From NCBI RefSeq assembly GCF_900119385.1, contig NZ_FPKO01000007.1:186001-250000 (forward strand): a stretch of 64,000 bases of DNA, in the 5' to 3' direction. Of the stretch, positions 1 to 8,274 are shown piece by piece. Source of the stretch: Thermophilibacter mediterraneus (lineage in GTDB: Bacteria; Actinomycetota; Coriobacteriia; Coriobacteriales; Atopobiaceae). The position numbers were made by a program, and so were the translations under genes. Each line of letters begins with the position of its first letter. Position 1 is the stretch's first letter. The notes below the pieces were generated by a model. That model was not told the origin of the DNA, did not search any database, and saw only the letters and a list, made by a program, of their open reading frames with translations.

Positions 1-1
1 G

Positions 2-1012
2 CGCCTCGACGTCGAGGCGTACGGGGGGATGATCGACCACACCTGGCTCGACCGGCCGCTCGGCCTCGCCGGGCGCGTCCTCGTGCGCTCCGGGGCGCGC
101 GTCGAGAGCCGCCTCGTCAACATCGAGCGCGACGTCTGCCTCATCCCGAGCCTCGCCATCCACCTCGACCGGTCCTCCGGACTCGCCCCGCAGCTCAACC
201 GCGCGGTCGACCTCTGCCCGCTCTTCTCGGCCGGGGAGCTCGGCCCCGGCTCCTTCCTCGAGATGGTCGCCGCCGCCGCGGGGGCTGATGCCGCCGACGT
301 CCTCGCGCACGACCTCTTCCTCGTGGCCCACGAGGAGCCGCGCGTCTGGGGACAGGCCGACGAGTTCGTCTCGGGCGGGCGCCTCGACGACCTGCAGTGC
401 GCCTACGTCGCGCTGAGCGCGTTCCTCTCGACGGACAACGCGCGCGACGTGAGCGTCTTCGCGTGCTTCGACAATGAGGAGGTCGGATCGCTCACCAAGC
501 AGGGCGCCATGTCCACCCTCCTCGCGGACACGCTGCTGCGCACGAGCTCCGCGCTCGGGCGCACGCCCGAGGAGCACCGCCGCGCCCTCGCCGCCTCGAT
601 GCTCGTGAGCTGCGACAACGCCCACGCCGTCCACCCCAATCACCCCGAGAGGTACGACGAGGCGAACCGCTGCCGGCTCAACGGCGGCCTAGTCGTCAAG
701 GAGGCCGCGAACCAGCACTACTGCACCGACGCCTTCAGCCGGGCGCTGCTCGTGGCCCTTCTCGACCGCGCGGGCGTGCCGCACCAGAGCTTTGCCAACC
801 GCTCCGACATGGCGGGGGGCTCGACGCTCGGCAACCTCTCCAACTCCCAGGTGAGCGTCCACGCCGTGGACGTGGGTCTCCCGCAGCTCGCGATGCACTC
901 CGTCTTCGAGACCGCGGGCGCGCGCGACACGGCCCTCGGGATCGCGGCGCTCGAGGCGTTCTATGGCGCGGACCTCGTGATCGATGGCGCCGACGGGGCG
1001 GAGCTCGGCTAG
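2..1012 (+). CDS. M18 family aminopeptidase (5' end outside window)
   Basis: This is the C-terminal three quarters of a zinc aminopeptidase of the M18 (aspartyl aminopeptidase) family, a cytosolic peptidase that removes N-terminal residues from peptides. The frame is open from base 2 and reads RLDVEAYGGMIDHTWLDRPL, a typical M18 segment. An ATG at 29 is internal, so the true start lies before the window. Visible family signatures are GGRLDDL, CFDNEEVGS (metal and catalytic acid region), SCDNAHAVHPNHPE, DMAGGSTLGN and the C-terminal LAMHSVFET, which carries the last metal-binding His. The fold appears intact to the stop codon. The specific M18 subfamily cannot be fixed without the N-terminus. 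Confidence 0.93.
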   Translation, partial: RLDVEAYGGMIDHTWLDRPLGLAGRVLVRSGARVESRLVNIERDVCLIPSLAIHLDRSSGLAPQLNRAVDLCPLFSAGELGPGSFLEMVAAAAGADAADVLAHDLFLVAHEEPRVWGQADEFVSGGRLDDLQCAYVALSAFLSTDNARDVSVFACFDNEEVGSLTKQGAMSTLLADTLLRTSSALGRTPEEHRRALAASMLVSCDNAHAVHPNHPERYDEANRCRLNGGLVVKEAANQHYCTDAFSRALLVALLDRAGVPHQSFANRSDMAGGSTLGNLSNSQVSVHAVDVGLPQLAMHSVFETAGARDTALGIAALEAFYGADLVIDGADGAELG

Positions 1013-1114
1013 CGGGCCTGCGCCATGTCGGCGCTGCGCTCACGCCGGCGCCGCGGCTTTGCGCCCTCTATCCAGCCGCCCCGCCGCTCCGTCGCCCCGT
1101 CCAGCCGCCCCCAT

Positions 1115-1350
1115 CCGCACAATTCCGAGATTGTGCGGCGCCGAGGAGGAGCCCGGGGGAGAAGGGCCTGTTGGCGGCGGCCGGTCAGGAAACGCCTCGA
1201 CTGCGCGCCCCCCGCCGCACAATTCCTGAATTGTGCGGCGGGGCGGGGGGTCCCGGGGACGAGCGTCGGGGTTTCCCCAGATGAGGTCCTTCTCGCGGTC
1301 AGGAAATCGGCCCAGTGCGCGGTCCTGTCCGCACAATTCCGGAATTGTGG
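1115..1350. repeat. Three copies of a 24-bp palindromic repeat (a fourth at 2514-2535)
   Basis: The 341-bp gap after the aminopeptidase holds no gene but contains three near-perfect palindromes of the form CCGCACAATTCC-N-GAATTGTGCGG, at 1115-1138, 1215-1238 and 1329-1350. A fourth copy lies at 2514-2535, just before acpS. The second and third copies are each preceded by GGTCAGGAAA and a TGCGCG box, so a larger unit of roughly 60 bp recurs. The insertion sequence lies exactly between copies three and four. They could be operators for a dimeric regulator, REP-like mobile palindromes, or hairpin transcription barriers. The sequence does not decide between these. Confidence 0.75.
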
Positions 1351-2515
1351 CCCCTAACGAGCGGCATAGTTAGCCATCCGCTCCTTCGCCGCCTCGGCGA
1401 TCGCCGCCGCGACCCACTCCTCGTTCTCGCGGCGCTCCCGCCCCGCGTTCCTGAACCTCCTGCCCGGGCCCTGCGCCGAGAACGTCGAGGAGAGCAGGTC
1501 GGCCCTCGGCACGTGACCGCGCGCGGCCTCCCCCAGCAGCTCCGAGGCGATCCCGGGCCCTCCCGGGGCGCGGTGCGAGTACCTCCAGCAGAACTCGTCC
1601 ACGAAGCCCTGCGTCCGCGTCCTCGAGAGCCCGTGGTAGGTCCCCTGGGCGTAAGCGCGCAGGTTGGAGATCACCTTGTGCGCCAGGCGCAGCCACGTCC
1701 CCGGCGCCCCGCCCGAGGGCGACCTGCCGGCCTCGGCGCGCGGCCACGACGCGACCGCGCAGCCTATGGGCAGGAAGCCGTCGAAGCGCACGCGGGCGAG
1801 CACGCTGACGCGGGCGCGGAGGAACTCCCGGTAGGAGCCCGCCGTCACGTCGGAGGCGACCCTGACCGAGCAGCGGCCCGGGCCGCGCGGGCCGGGGGCC
1901 TCGACGGCGACGAGCAGGGGCACCTTCTCGCAGCCGCGGCCCACCCTCCCGGCGACCGTCGCCCCGAGGTACATCTCGTCGACCTCGACGGTGCCGTCAA
2001 GCCGCTTGAACGGACTCCGATCTGGCCATGGCGCCGCGGAGGCGCAGCAGCACGTAGCCGGCGGTGCGCTCGGAGACCCCGAGGTGCCTCGCGAGCTCGA
2101 TCGCGGAGACCCCGCGCTTGGAGTGCGTCATCAGGTAGGCGGCGAGGAACCACTTGACCAGCGGCAGCTTGGTGCCCCTCATCGCGGTGCCCGCCGTGAC
2201 GGAGAACTGCCTGGAGCAGCGCGTGCACTGCCACTTGCGCGCCCGGCCCCTGACCCGGGCGCACCTGGCGTGCCCGCAGGAGGGGCAGCGGAACCCCTCC
2301 GGGAACATCCTGCGCAGCAGCTCCTCCTCGCAGGCCTCCTCGGTGCCGAAGCGCGCCATCCAGTCGACCAGCGTCCCGTCCCCGCCGTTCGCCGCCGCCA
2401 CGTCCCTGCCCGTCATGCTCGCCATCGCGACCTCCCCACGCCGTCGTGCCCTGCGCCGCGAGCGTACTCCGGCGACCGGACAGAAACCCTGGGACTATGC
2501 TTCTCGTTAGGGGCC
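1349..2515 (-). mobile_element. IS1595-family insertion sequence
   Basis: The element is bounded by 22-nt terminal inverted repeats, GGCCCCTAACGAG-NN-GCATAGT, at 1349-1370 and, inverted, at 2494-2515, with two mismatches in the middle. It contains one transposase gene on the minus strand, split by a frameshift. Both outer flanks carry the same CACAATTCCGGAATTGTG palindrome. Either an 18-bp target duplication was made inside a palindrome or the element targets these palindromes. IS1595 elements usually duplicate 8 bp, so this should be checked at another copy. Confidence 0.75.
1354..2425 (-). pseudogene. IS1595-family transposase, frameshifted
   Basis: The N-terminal part (2425 down to 1997) has the CPSCGH...CTRC zinc ribbon and the helix-turn-helix GVSAIELARHLGVSERTAGYVL typical of IS1595 transposases. 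It ends at an in-frame stop after SESVQAA. The next frame continues without a gap as RSPFKRLDGTVEVDEMYLGATV, holding the first catalytic Asp of the DDE-type site, and then reads GTYHGLSRTRTQGFVDEFCWRYSHR, the conserved C-terminal block. The break falls near 2010-2025. I see no A-rich slippery heptamer, so an inactivating frameshift is more likely than programmed frameshifting, but the latter is not excluded. Confidence 0.82.
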
Positions 2516-2555
2516 ACAATTCCGGAATTGTGCGGCGGCGTGATAGACTGCTCGC

Positions 2556-2933
2556 ATGATACGTGGAATCGGCATAGACTCCGTCGACATCGAGGAGATG
2601 GCGAGGCTCGTCGCCGCCCCGGACGGCGCCTTCCTCCGGCGCACCTTCAGCGACGCCGAGCGGGCGCAGGCCCTCGCGCGCCGCGACGCCGCGTCGTGCC
2701 TGGCGGGGAAGTTCGCCGTCAAGGAGGCGGTCTTCAAGGCGCTCGCCCAGCACACCGCCTCGGGCTTCGACTTCCGCTGCGTCGAGACCCTCGATGACGA
2801 CAACGGCTGCCCGCACGTCACCACGACGGGCCCCCTCGCCCCGGTGCTCGCCGAGGCCGGGGTCACCGAGCTCCTGGTCTCGATCACCAACGAGCGCGGC
2901 GTCGCCACGGCCATCGTGCTCGCGCAGCGCTGA
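2556..2933 (+). CDS. acpS: Holo-[acyl-carrier-protein] synthase
   Basis: This 125-residue protein transfers the 4'-phosphopantetheine arm from CoA to apo-acyl carrier protein in fatty acid synthesis. It has the AcpS signatures GIDSVDI at residues 5-11, with the metal-binding Asp, and FAVKEAVFKAL near residue 50, with the second acidic ligand. Length is normal for the family. There is no clear ribosome binding site. A TGATAGACT box, resembling a -10 element, sits 7-15 nt before the ATG, so the mRNA may be nearly leaderless. A CACAATTCCGGAATTGTG palindrome and the end of the IS element lie directly upstream, so the insertion may have displaced older promoter sequence. Confidence 0.95.
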   Translation: MIRGIGIDSVDIEEMARLVAAPDGAFLRRTFSDAERAQALARRDAASCLAGKFAVKEAVFKALAQHTASGFDFRCVETLDDDNGCPHVTTTGPLAPVLAEAGVTELLVSITNERGVATAIVLAQR

Positions 2934-3012
2934 GCGGCTCCGCGGGCGCTCCGCCGTAGGGTGCCCCCCTCGGTCGACGCTGCGAGAAGAGCGTACTTCT
3001 CGCCGGGCGCCA

Positions 3013-3048
3013 CAAAAAAGGTGCGGGGCCCCAGAAGAGGCCCCGCAC
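3013..3048 (-). terminator. Rho-independent terminator of the phosphofructokinase gene
   Basis: Perfect 10-bp stem GTGCGGGGCC/GGCCCCGCAC with an 8-nt loop. On the minus strand it is followed by six T residues (A-run 3014-3019 on the plus strand). Confidence 0.9.
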
Positions 3049-3077
3049 GCGGGCGGGCGTTTGTGCGAGGGCACAGC

Positions 3078-4157
3078 CTACTCGTCGCCGAAGCTGATGC
3101 CGAGGGCCTTGGCCTCCTTGACGAGGTCGCTCTTGGGGTCGACGTACTTGAGCTTGCCGGCGACGTCGGCGAGCGGCACGCGGCACATCTTTCCGTTGAC
3201 CTGGGCGATCATGACGCCGAACTTGCCCTTGAGGCAGGCGAGGGCCGCCTCGGCGCCGCACTGCGTTGCGAAGATGCGGTCCTGGGCGTCGGGGGTGCCG
3301 CCGCGCTGGGTGTGGCCGGGAACCGCGATGCGGATCTCGCGGCCGGTGCGCTTGTCGATCTCGGCGGCGATGTCGTAGGCGATCGAGGGCGTGGTGCGCG
3401 CAGCCACGAGCTTCTTGTACTCCTTCTTGGAGAGCGCGGCCTCCTCCTTGGAGATGGCGCCCTCGGCGACCACGATGATGGTGAAGCGGGCGCCCGCCTT
3501 GTCGCGGTCCTCGATCACGCGGATGACGTTCTCGATGTCATAGGGGATCTCGGGGATGAGGATGACGTCGGCGCCGCCGGCCACGCCAGCGTAGAGCGGG
3601 ATCCAGCCGACCTTGTGGCCCATGATCTCGATCACGAAGACGCGGCCGTGGGAGCTCGCGGTCGTGTGGATCTCGTCGATGCAGCGCGTGGCGACCTCGA
3701 CCGAGCTCGTGAAGCCGAAGGTTATGTCGGTGCCGAACGTGTCGTTGTCGATCGTCTTGGGCAGCGCGATGACGTTCAGGCCCTCCTGCGAGAGGCGGTT
3801 GGCCGTCTTGGTGGAGCCGTTGCCGCCGAGCATGAATAGGCAGTCGAGCTTGAGCTTGCGGTAGGTGTCCTTCATGGCCTGCACCTTGTTCACGCCGTCG
3901 GCCTCGGGCGTGTCGAGCAGCTTGAACGGGGTGCGGCTCGTGCCGAGCACGGTGCCGCCGCGGGTGAGCAGGCCGGAGAAGTCGCGGTTGTCCATCATGC
4001 GGTAGCGCTCGTAGATGAGGCCCTGGTAGCCGTCCTCGAAGCCATAGACCTCGACCGGCTCGTCCGACTGGCGGTAGAGGGTCTTGACGATGCCGCGCAT
4101 GGTGGCGTTGAGCGCCTGGCAGTCGCCGCCGCTCGTGAGAAGTCCGACTCGAAGCAT
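3078..4157 (-). CDS. pfkA: 6-phosphofructokinase (PfkA superfamily; phosphoryl donor uncertain)
   Basis: This enzyme phosphorylates fructose 6-phosphate to fructose 1,6-bisphosphate in glycolysis. The 359-residue protein begins MLRVGLLTSGGDCQALNA, the usual N-terminal loop of the family. It contains PKTIDND with the catalytic Asp, MGHKVGWIPLYAG and PGHTQRGGTPDAQDR. The donor-specificity positions are mixed. The loop usually GGDGS (ATP enzymes) or GGDDS (pyrophosphate enzymes) reads GGNGST, and the second position has Lys (PKTIDND), which is common in pyrophosphate enzymes but also in some ATP enzymes. A strong ribosome binding site, GAGGAAGG, precedes the ATG. The gene is monocistronic with its own terminator. 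Confidence 0.93.
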   Translation of the reverse strand: MLRVGLLTSGGDCQALNATMRGIVKTLYRQSDEPVEVYGFEDGYQGLIYERYRMMDNRDFSGLLTRGGTVLGTSRTPFKLLDTPEADGVNKVQAMKDTYRKLKLDCLFMLGGNGSTKTANRLSQEGLNVIALPKTIDNDTFGTDITFGFTSSVEVATRCIDEIHTTASSHGRVFVIEIMGHKVGWIPLYAGVAGGADVILIPEIPYDIENVIRVIEDRDKAGARFTIIVVAEGAISKEEAALSKKEYKKLVAARTTPSIAYDIAAEIDKRTGREIRIAVPGHTQRGGTPDAQDRIFATQCGAEAALACLKGKFGVMIAQVNGKMCRVPLADVAGKLKYVDPKSDLVKEAKALGISFGDE

Positions 4158-4298
4158 GGGTGTTCCTTCCTCTTGTCCACAAGTAGCTGAATTCTTACAC
4201 TTTTCCGTGACAAGGTGCGGGACGCATCCGCCAACGGCGCATCCCTAGAAGGCGCCGGCGCCCGGCGAGGTCGGCGCAGACACGGGGAGGGGAGAGCC

Positions 4299-4721
4299 AT
4301 GACGCCAGGTCAGCAGCGCGAGGCCGACGAGGCCGTGGTCGCGGGGCGCCGCGCGCTCGCGAGCCTCGAGGAGGCGGAGGACGCGCTGGAGAGCGCGAGC
4401 AACTGGGGCGCCTTCGACCTCTTTCTTGGCGGCGCCATCTCGAGCGTGATCAAGCACGTCAGGCTGGGCGGCGCGCGCGAGGCGCTCGAGCGCGCTCGCG
4501 ACGACCTCTACGCCTTCACGCGCGAGCTTCGCGACGTCTCGGACATCGAGGTGCTGCGAATGGACGTGGGCGCGCTCGCGACCACGCTCGACGTGCTCTT
4601 TGACAACGTGTTCGTCGACCTCTACGTGCAGAAGAAGATCGACGACGCGCGCGACAACGTGGCGGCGGCGATTCGCGCTACCCGCGTCGTGCTCGCCCGC
4701 CTCGAGGAGACGCCGCGCTGA
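4299..4721 (+). CDS. Conserved hypothetical protein, helical, about 140 aa
   Basis: I do not recognise a named function. The ATG at 4299 follows GGGGAGGGGAGAGCC, a good ribosome binding site, so the longer frame upstream is not used. The protein is acidic and Ala/Leu/Glu-rich, with long predicted helices. A central SNWGAFDLFLGGAISSVIKHVRL segment resembles a motif seen in uncharacterised Firmicutes proteins. No signal peptide or clear membrane segment is seen. It stands alone between the divergent pfkA gene and the phenylacetate-CoA ligase gene. Confidence 0.75.
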   Translation: MTPGQQREADEAVVAGRRALASLEEAEDALESASNWGAFDLFLGGAISSVIKHVRLGGAREALERARDDLYAFTRELRDVSDIEVLRMDVGALATTLDVLFDNVFVDLYVQKKIDDARDNVAAAIRATRVVLARLEETPR

Positions 4722-4874
4722 CACCGCGCTGACGTCGCGCTGACGTTGCGCTGACGTCGCGCGGGCGCCGTGCGTCACGGAGGTTTCCGTTTGGGAACGC
4801 GACGCGTGCCGCCGTTCTTCTCGCCCTAGAATCAGCCCATCGAGTTCTCAGGTTCGACGGAAGGGCGAGCGCCA

Positions 4875-6185
4875 ATGGGCAAGATGCAGGAGATTCTCCG
4901 CGCGCCTCACGAGCAGATCGAGCAGATCCAGCTCGAGGGCATCAAGAAGACCGTGATTGCGTGCTACGAGAACGTTCCGTTCTACAAGCGGAGCTTCGAC
5001 GAGGCGGGCTTCGACCCGTATGCGGTCAAGAGCCTCGATGACCTCCAGAGGGCGCCGTTCGTCACCAAGCAGGACCTGCGCGACAACTACCCGTACGGGA
5101 TGTTCGCCACGCCGCTGTCCGAGGTGAAGGAGATCCACATGTCCTCCGGCACCACCGGAGTGGCGACGGTGGGCGGCTACACCCAGCACGACCTCGAGAT
5201 CTGGGGCGAGTGCTTCGCGCGCGGCATCGAGTACGCCGACGGCGGCCCCGACGACGTCGTCCACGTCTGCTACGGCTACGGCCTGTTCACCGGCGGCCTC
5301 GGCGCGCACTACGGCGGCCTGTACTCGGGTGCCACGACGATTCCCATGTCCGCCGGAAACACGGAGCGCCAGATCCGCGTGCTCAAGGAGATGGGCTCCA
5401 CGATCATCTGCTGCACGCCCAGCTACGCCATGCACATCGCCGACACCGCCCTCGAGATGGGCATCGACCCGGCACGCGACTTCCACCTGCGCGCGGGCAT
5501 CCACGGCGCCGAGCCCTTCTCCGACAACTTCCGCCGCGACCTCGAGCGCAAGATCAACTACCACGTGCTCGACGTCTACGGCCTCACCGAGACCATGGGA
5601 CCGGGCGTCGCCATCGAGTGCTGGGAGCAGGACGGCCTGCACCTGGCCGAGGACCACTTCTACGCCGAGATCATCGACCCCAACACCGGCGAGGTCCTGC
5701 CCGACGGCGAGTGGGGCGAGCTCGTGCTCACCACGATCGACCGCGAGGCGTCGCCCGTGGTGCGCTATCGCACGCGCGACATCACCCGCATCCTTCCGGG
5801 GGAGTGCGCCTGCGGCTGCACGCACCGGCGCATCGACCGCATCCACGGCCGCACGGACGACATGCTCATCATCCGCGGCGTCAACGTCTTCCCGAGCCAG
5901 ATCGAGGACGTCATGAAGACGTTCTCGCAGATCTCCTCCTGGTACCAGATCGAGATCGACACCGACCAGCGCTCGCTCGACCTCGTCACGCTCAAGGCCG
6001 AGGTCAACCCCGACTTCGCCTTCGACTCCGTCGCCGCCGTCGAGCGCCTGCAGAAGGAGATCTCGGCGCGCCTCAAGACCGCGCTGTCCGTGGGCGTGCG
6101 CGTCAAGCTCGTCGAGCCCAAGACCATCGCGCGCAGCGAGGGCAAGGCAAAGCGCATCGTCGACCTGCGAAAGGGGATCAAGTAA
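4875..6185 (+). CDS. paaK: Phenylacetate--CoA ligase
   Basis: An AMP-forming acyl-CoA ligase of 436 residues that activates phenylacetate (or a related aryl acid) with ATP and CoA. It shows the PaaK order of motifs: FVTKQDLRDNYPYGMFA near residue 60, the nucleotide loop MSSGTTGVAT near 92, YGLTETMGPGVAIEC near 235, VVRYRTRDITRI near 295, and a C-terminal domain containing RTDDMLIIRGVNVFPSQIE. In anaerobes such ligases commonly sit next to an ACT-domain gene, as here, and often beside indolepyruvate oxidoreductase genes, which are absent from this window. The stop overlaps the next start by one base (TAATG), which implies translational coupling. Confidence 0.94.
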   Translation: MGKMQEILRAPHEQIEQIQLEGIKKTVIACYENVPFYKRSFDEAGFDPYAVKSLDDLQRAPFVTKQDLRDNYPYGMFATPLSEVKEIHMSSGTTGVATVGGYTQHDLEIWGECFARGIEYADGGPDDVVHVCYGYGLFTGGLGAHYGGLYSGATTIPMSAGNTERQIRVLKEMGSTIICCTPSYAMHIADTALEMGIDPARDFHLRAGIHGAEPFSDNFRRDLERKINYHVLDVYGLTETMGPGVAIECWEQDGLHLAEDHFYAEIIDPNTGEVLPDGEWGELVLTTIDREASPVVRYRTRDITRILPGECACGCTHRRIDRIHGRTDDMLIIRGVNVFPSQIEDVMKTFSQISSWYQIEIDTDQRSLDLVTLKAEVNPDFAFDSVAAVERLQKEISARLKTALSVGVRVKLVEPKTIARSEGKAKRIVDLRKGIK

Positions 6186-6613
6186 TGATTGACCAGATCA
6201 CCGTCTTCCTCGAGAACAAGCGCGGGCGCATCGCGTCGCTGTGCCGGACGCTCGGCAACGCCAACATCAACATGGCCGCGCTCTCCGTCGCCGACACCAC
6301 CGAGTACGGCATCGTGCGCATCATCTGCAGCGACACCGCCGCCGCGCTCTCGGCGCTCGACGCGGGCGGGTACCGCGCCATCAAGACGAAGGTCATGGCG
6401 ATCGCCGTCCCGCACCACCCGGGCGGCGCGGCGGACCTGCTCGAGAAGCTCGACGACCTCGACCTCGACATCGAGTACTTCTACTGCTTCTCGACGACCG
6501 ACGACATGGCCGTGCTCGCGCTTAAGATCGCCGACCCGGCGAGCGCCGCCGAGGCGAGCTGGGCCATCGAGAAGGCCGGCTTCCACGTGTTCGACCAGAG
6601 CGAGCTCGACTAG
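6185..6613 (+). CDS. ACT-domain protein (tandem ACT)
   Basis: A 142-residue protein made of two ACT-like amino acid-binding modules. The first begins at residue 1 (MIDQITVFLENKRGRIASL) and the second near residue 72 (HHPGGAADLLEKLDDLDLDIEYFYCF). The start overlaps the stop of paaK by one base. The paired arrangement with PaaK is widespread in anaerobic bacteria and suggests that this protein senses aromatic or branched amino acids related to the ligase substrate. The ligand itself is not predictable from the sequence. Confidence 0.88.
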   Translation: MIDQITVFLENKRGRIASLCRTLGNANINMAALSVADTTEYGIVRIICSDTAAALSALDAGGYRAIKTKVMAIAVPHHPGGAADLLEKLDDLDLDIEYFYCFSTTDDMAVLALKIADPASAAEASWAIEKAGFHVFDQSELD

Positions 6614-6641
6614 GCTCCCCGCGCCCGTCACGAGCTTCCGA

Positions 6642-6690
6642 GGCCCCGCCATACAATCGATGTATGGCGGGGCCCACTCATATGTATTTT
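6642..6690 (+). terminator. Stem-loop terminator after paaK-ACT
   Basis: Perfect 14-bp stem GGCCCCGCCATACA/TGTATGGCGGGGCC (6642-6655 and 6661-6674) with a 5-nt loop. A TTTT run lies about 12 nt later (6687-6690), so the T-tract is displaced. Confidence 0.7.
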
Positions 6691-6716
6691 ACGATGGCCC
6701 GACCCCGCGCTAGGAT
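6688..6716 (+). promoter_or_regulatory. Probable tatA promoter
   Basis: TTTACG at 6688-6693 and TAGGAT at 6711-6716 are separated by 17 bp and lie about 50 bp before the tatA start. This is a match to sigma-70-type elements by eye only. Confidence 0.4.
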
Positions 6717-6764
6717 GGAACGGTCCCAAGGCACCTAACCGTCGATCGTCTGGAGGCGGCCCCC

Positions 6765-6986
6765 ATGATTCTTGGTCTCGGTCCCATGGAGCTCGTGGTC
6801 ATCCTGCTTGTCGTACTCGTCATCTTTGGGCCCAAGAACCTGCCCAAGCTCGGGTCCGCCATCGGCAAGACGGTCAAGAACGTGCGCGAGGGCATGGAGG
6901 AGGGCTCCGGCGACTCGGAGCCCGCCCCCGAGTCAGAGGTCGCCCGAACGCAGGCCGAGAAGGACGACGAGGCTGCCGCGAGGTAG
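6765..6986 (+). CDS. tatA: Twin-arginine translocase subunit TatA/TatE
   Basis: A 73-residue component of the Tat pore, which exports folded proteins. It has the usual short N-terminus, the transmembrane helix LGPMELVVILLVVLVIFGP ending in the conserved FGPKNLPKLG hinge, an amphipathic helix, and a charged tail rich in Glu and Asp. The ribosome binding site GGAGG lies before the ATG. tatC is not in this window. A probable Tat substrate is encoded at 50846. Confidence 0.95.
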   Translation: MILGLGPMELVVILLVVLVIFGPKNLPKLGSAIGKTVKNVREGMEEGSGDSEPAPESEVARTQAEKDDEAAAR

Positions 6987-7013
6987 CCGGCAGAAGGAGC
7001 TTTCCCTCCCCAT

Positions 7014-7047
7014 GCCCCCGGGACCCTTTCCCGCCCGGGGGCGTTTT
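7014..7047 (+). terminator. Rho-independent terminator of tatA
   Basis: Stem GCCCCCGGG/CCCGGGGGC (7014-7022 and 7034-7042), followed by GTTTT. Confidence 0.85.
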
Positions 7048-7119
7048 CGTGTCCGCGCGGGGCTCGAGCGCGTCGGGGCGTCTCGCGCGGACGCGCCGCA
7101 CGGGCAGCGCGACCCTCGG

Positions 7120-7962
7120 TCAGGCGAGCTCGCCGAGCAGCGCGACCGCCCGCTCGGCGAGCGGGGAGAGCGATCGGTCTGCCTTCCAGATGACGGCGGC
7201 TCGCGACCAGAGGTCCCTCTCAACGAGGGCCTTGATGAAGCAGGGGCCGGTGTCGCACACCGCGAGCAGCGACTGGGGCACCAGCCCGACGCCGAGCCCG
7301 GCGGCCGCGCACGAGCACGTGGTCCGCTCGTCGTCCGTGAGGCAGAAGGGCGTCGCGGGGAGCTGCGGCGCGAGGCGTCGGTCGCAGACGAGCGGGACGT
7401 CGTCGAGCTCGGCGAGCCCGACCTCGAGCTCGCGGCCGCGCTCGAGGTCGGGCGGCATCACGGCCACGAGCGGCTCGGCGGGAGCGTAGCGGCAGCGCAG
7501 CCCCTGGGTAGGGAAGGGCGTGCGGACCACGCCGACCTCGGCGATGCCGCTCGCGACGAGCTCGATGACCTCGGGGACGCCGCCCTCGCGCAGCTCGAGG
7601 CTGACGTCGGCGTGGCGCGCGGCGAGCTCCGCCAGGCGCTGTCCCGGCGCGAGCCCGGTGGCGGAGTGCGCGACGGCGAGGCACAGCGTCCCGGTGAGGC
7701 CCTTGCCAAGGCTCGAGACCTCGCGCGCGGTGGCGTTCGCCATGGCGAGGATGCGCGTGGCGCGCTCGTAGAGGAGCCGGCCAGCGTCGGTGAGCGCCAC
7801 GCCGCGCGGCCCGCGCCGCACGAGCTGCGTGTCGAGCTCGCGCTCGAGCTGGGCGAGCTCGTAGGAGAGCGGCGGCTGAGAGATGTGCAGCCGCCGCGCC
7901 GCGGCGGTGATCTGCCCCTCCTCGGCGATGGCGACGAAGTACCCGAGCTGCTTGAGATTCAA
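7120..7962 (-). CDS. LysR-family transcriptional regulator
   Basis: A 280-residue LysR-type regulator. The N-terminal winged helix-turn-helix reads NLKQLGYFVAIAEEGQITAAARRLHISQPPLS, and the rest is a periplasmic-binding-protein-like effector domain. I place the start at a TTG codon (7962) because GGAGG lies six to ten bases upstream and the protein then begins exactly at the family N-terminus. The frame stays open further upstream but with non-homologous sequence. It is divergent from the two-component system at 8275, and the gap between them holds repeated ATTGTATGCAG-type motifs that could be its operator. The ligand and target genes are unknown. Confidence 0.92.
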   Translation of the reverse strand: MNLKQLGYFVAIAEEGQITAAARRLHISQPPLSYELAQLERELDTQLVRRGPRGVALTDAGRLLYERATRILAMANATAREVSSLGKGLTGTLCLAVAHSATGLAPGQRLAELAARHADVSLELREGGVPEVIELVASGIAEVGVVRTPFPTQGLRCRYAPAEPLVAVMPPDLERGRELEVGLAELDDVPLVCDRRLAPQLPATPFCLTDDERTTCSCAAAGLGVGLVPQSLLAVCDTGPCFIKALVERDLWSRAAVIWKADRSLSPLAERAVALLGELA

Positions 7963-7982
7963 GGATGCCTCCGTTTGTCGTC

Positions 7983-8186
7983 CTGAAATACAGAGATTGT
8001 ATGTCAGAGGCCCGTTCGCGCCGGCGTTGGCGCGCCGTATGGCCCACCACGAGCAGAAGCGCCACATTGTATGCAGATTTCTGGGGCCACCATAAGTACT
8101 GCTCCGTCGGTCGCATTTATCTGCCTGCGCTTTCCTGATGTCCGGGCGACCTTCTACTCGGGGCCTCTCAAAATACTGCATACAAC
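7983..8186. promoter_or_regulatory. Intergenic region with three related ATTGTATG(C)AG motifs
   Basis: The 312-bp gap between the LysR gene and the response regulator holds no gene. Related motifs occur at 7996-8007 (ATTGTATGTCAG), 8066-8076 (ATTGTATGCAG) and, inverted, at 8176-8186 (CTGCATACAAC). The first lies in an imperfect palindrome starting CTGAAATACA at 7983. These fit the T-N11-A type half-sites of LysR regulators. Confidence 0.45.
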
Positions 8187-8274
8187 TTCGGCGCCGTTGC
8201 CCGCCCGCCTTAAGAAAGCCTTAGCCTCCCTCGCTGGGCGCTCGCGTATGCTTGGGGGTCGGAAGGAGGTCGCC

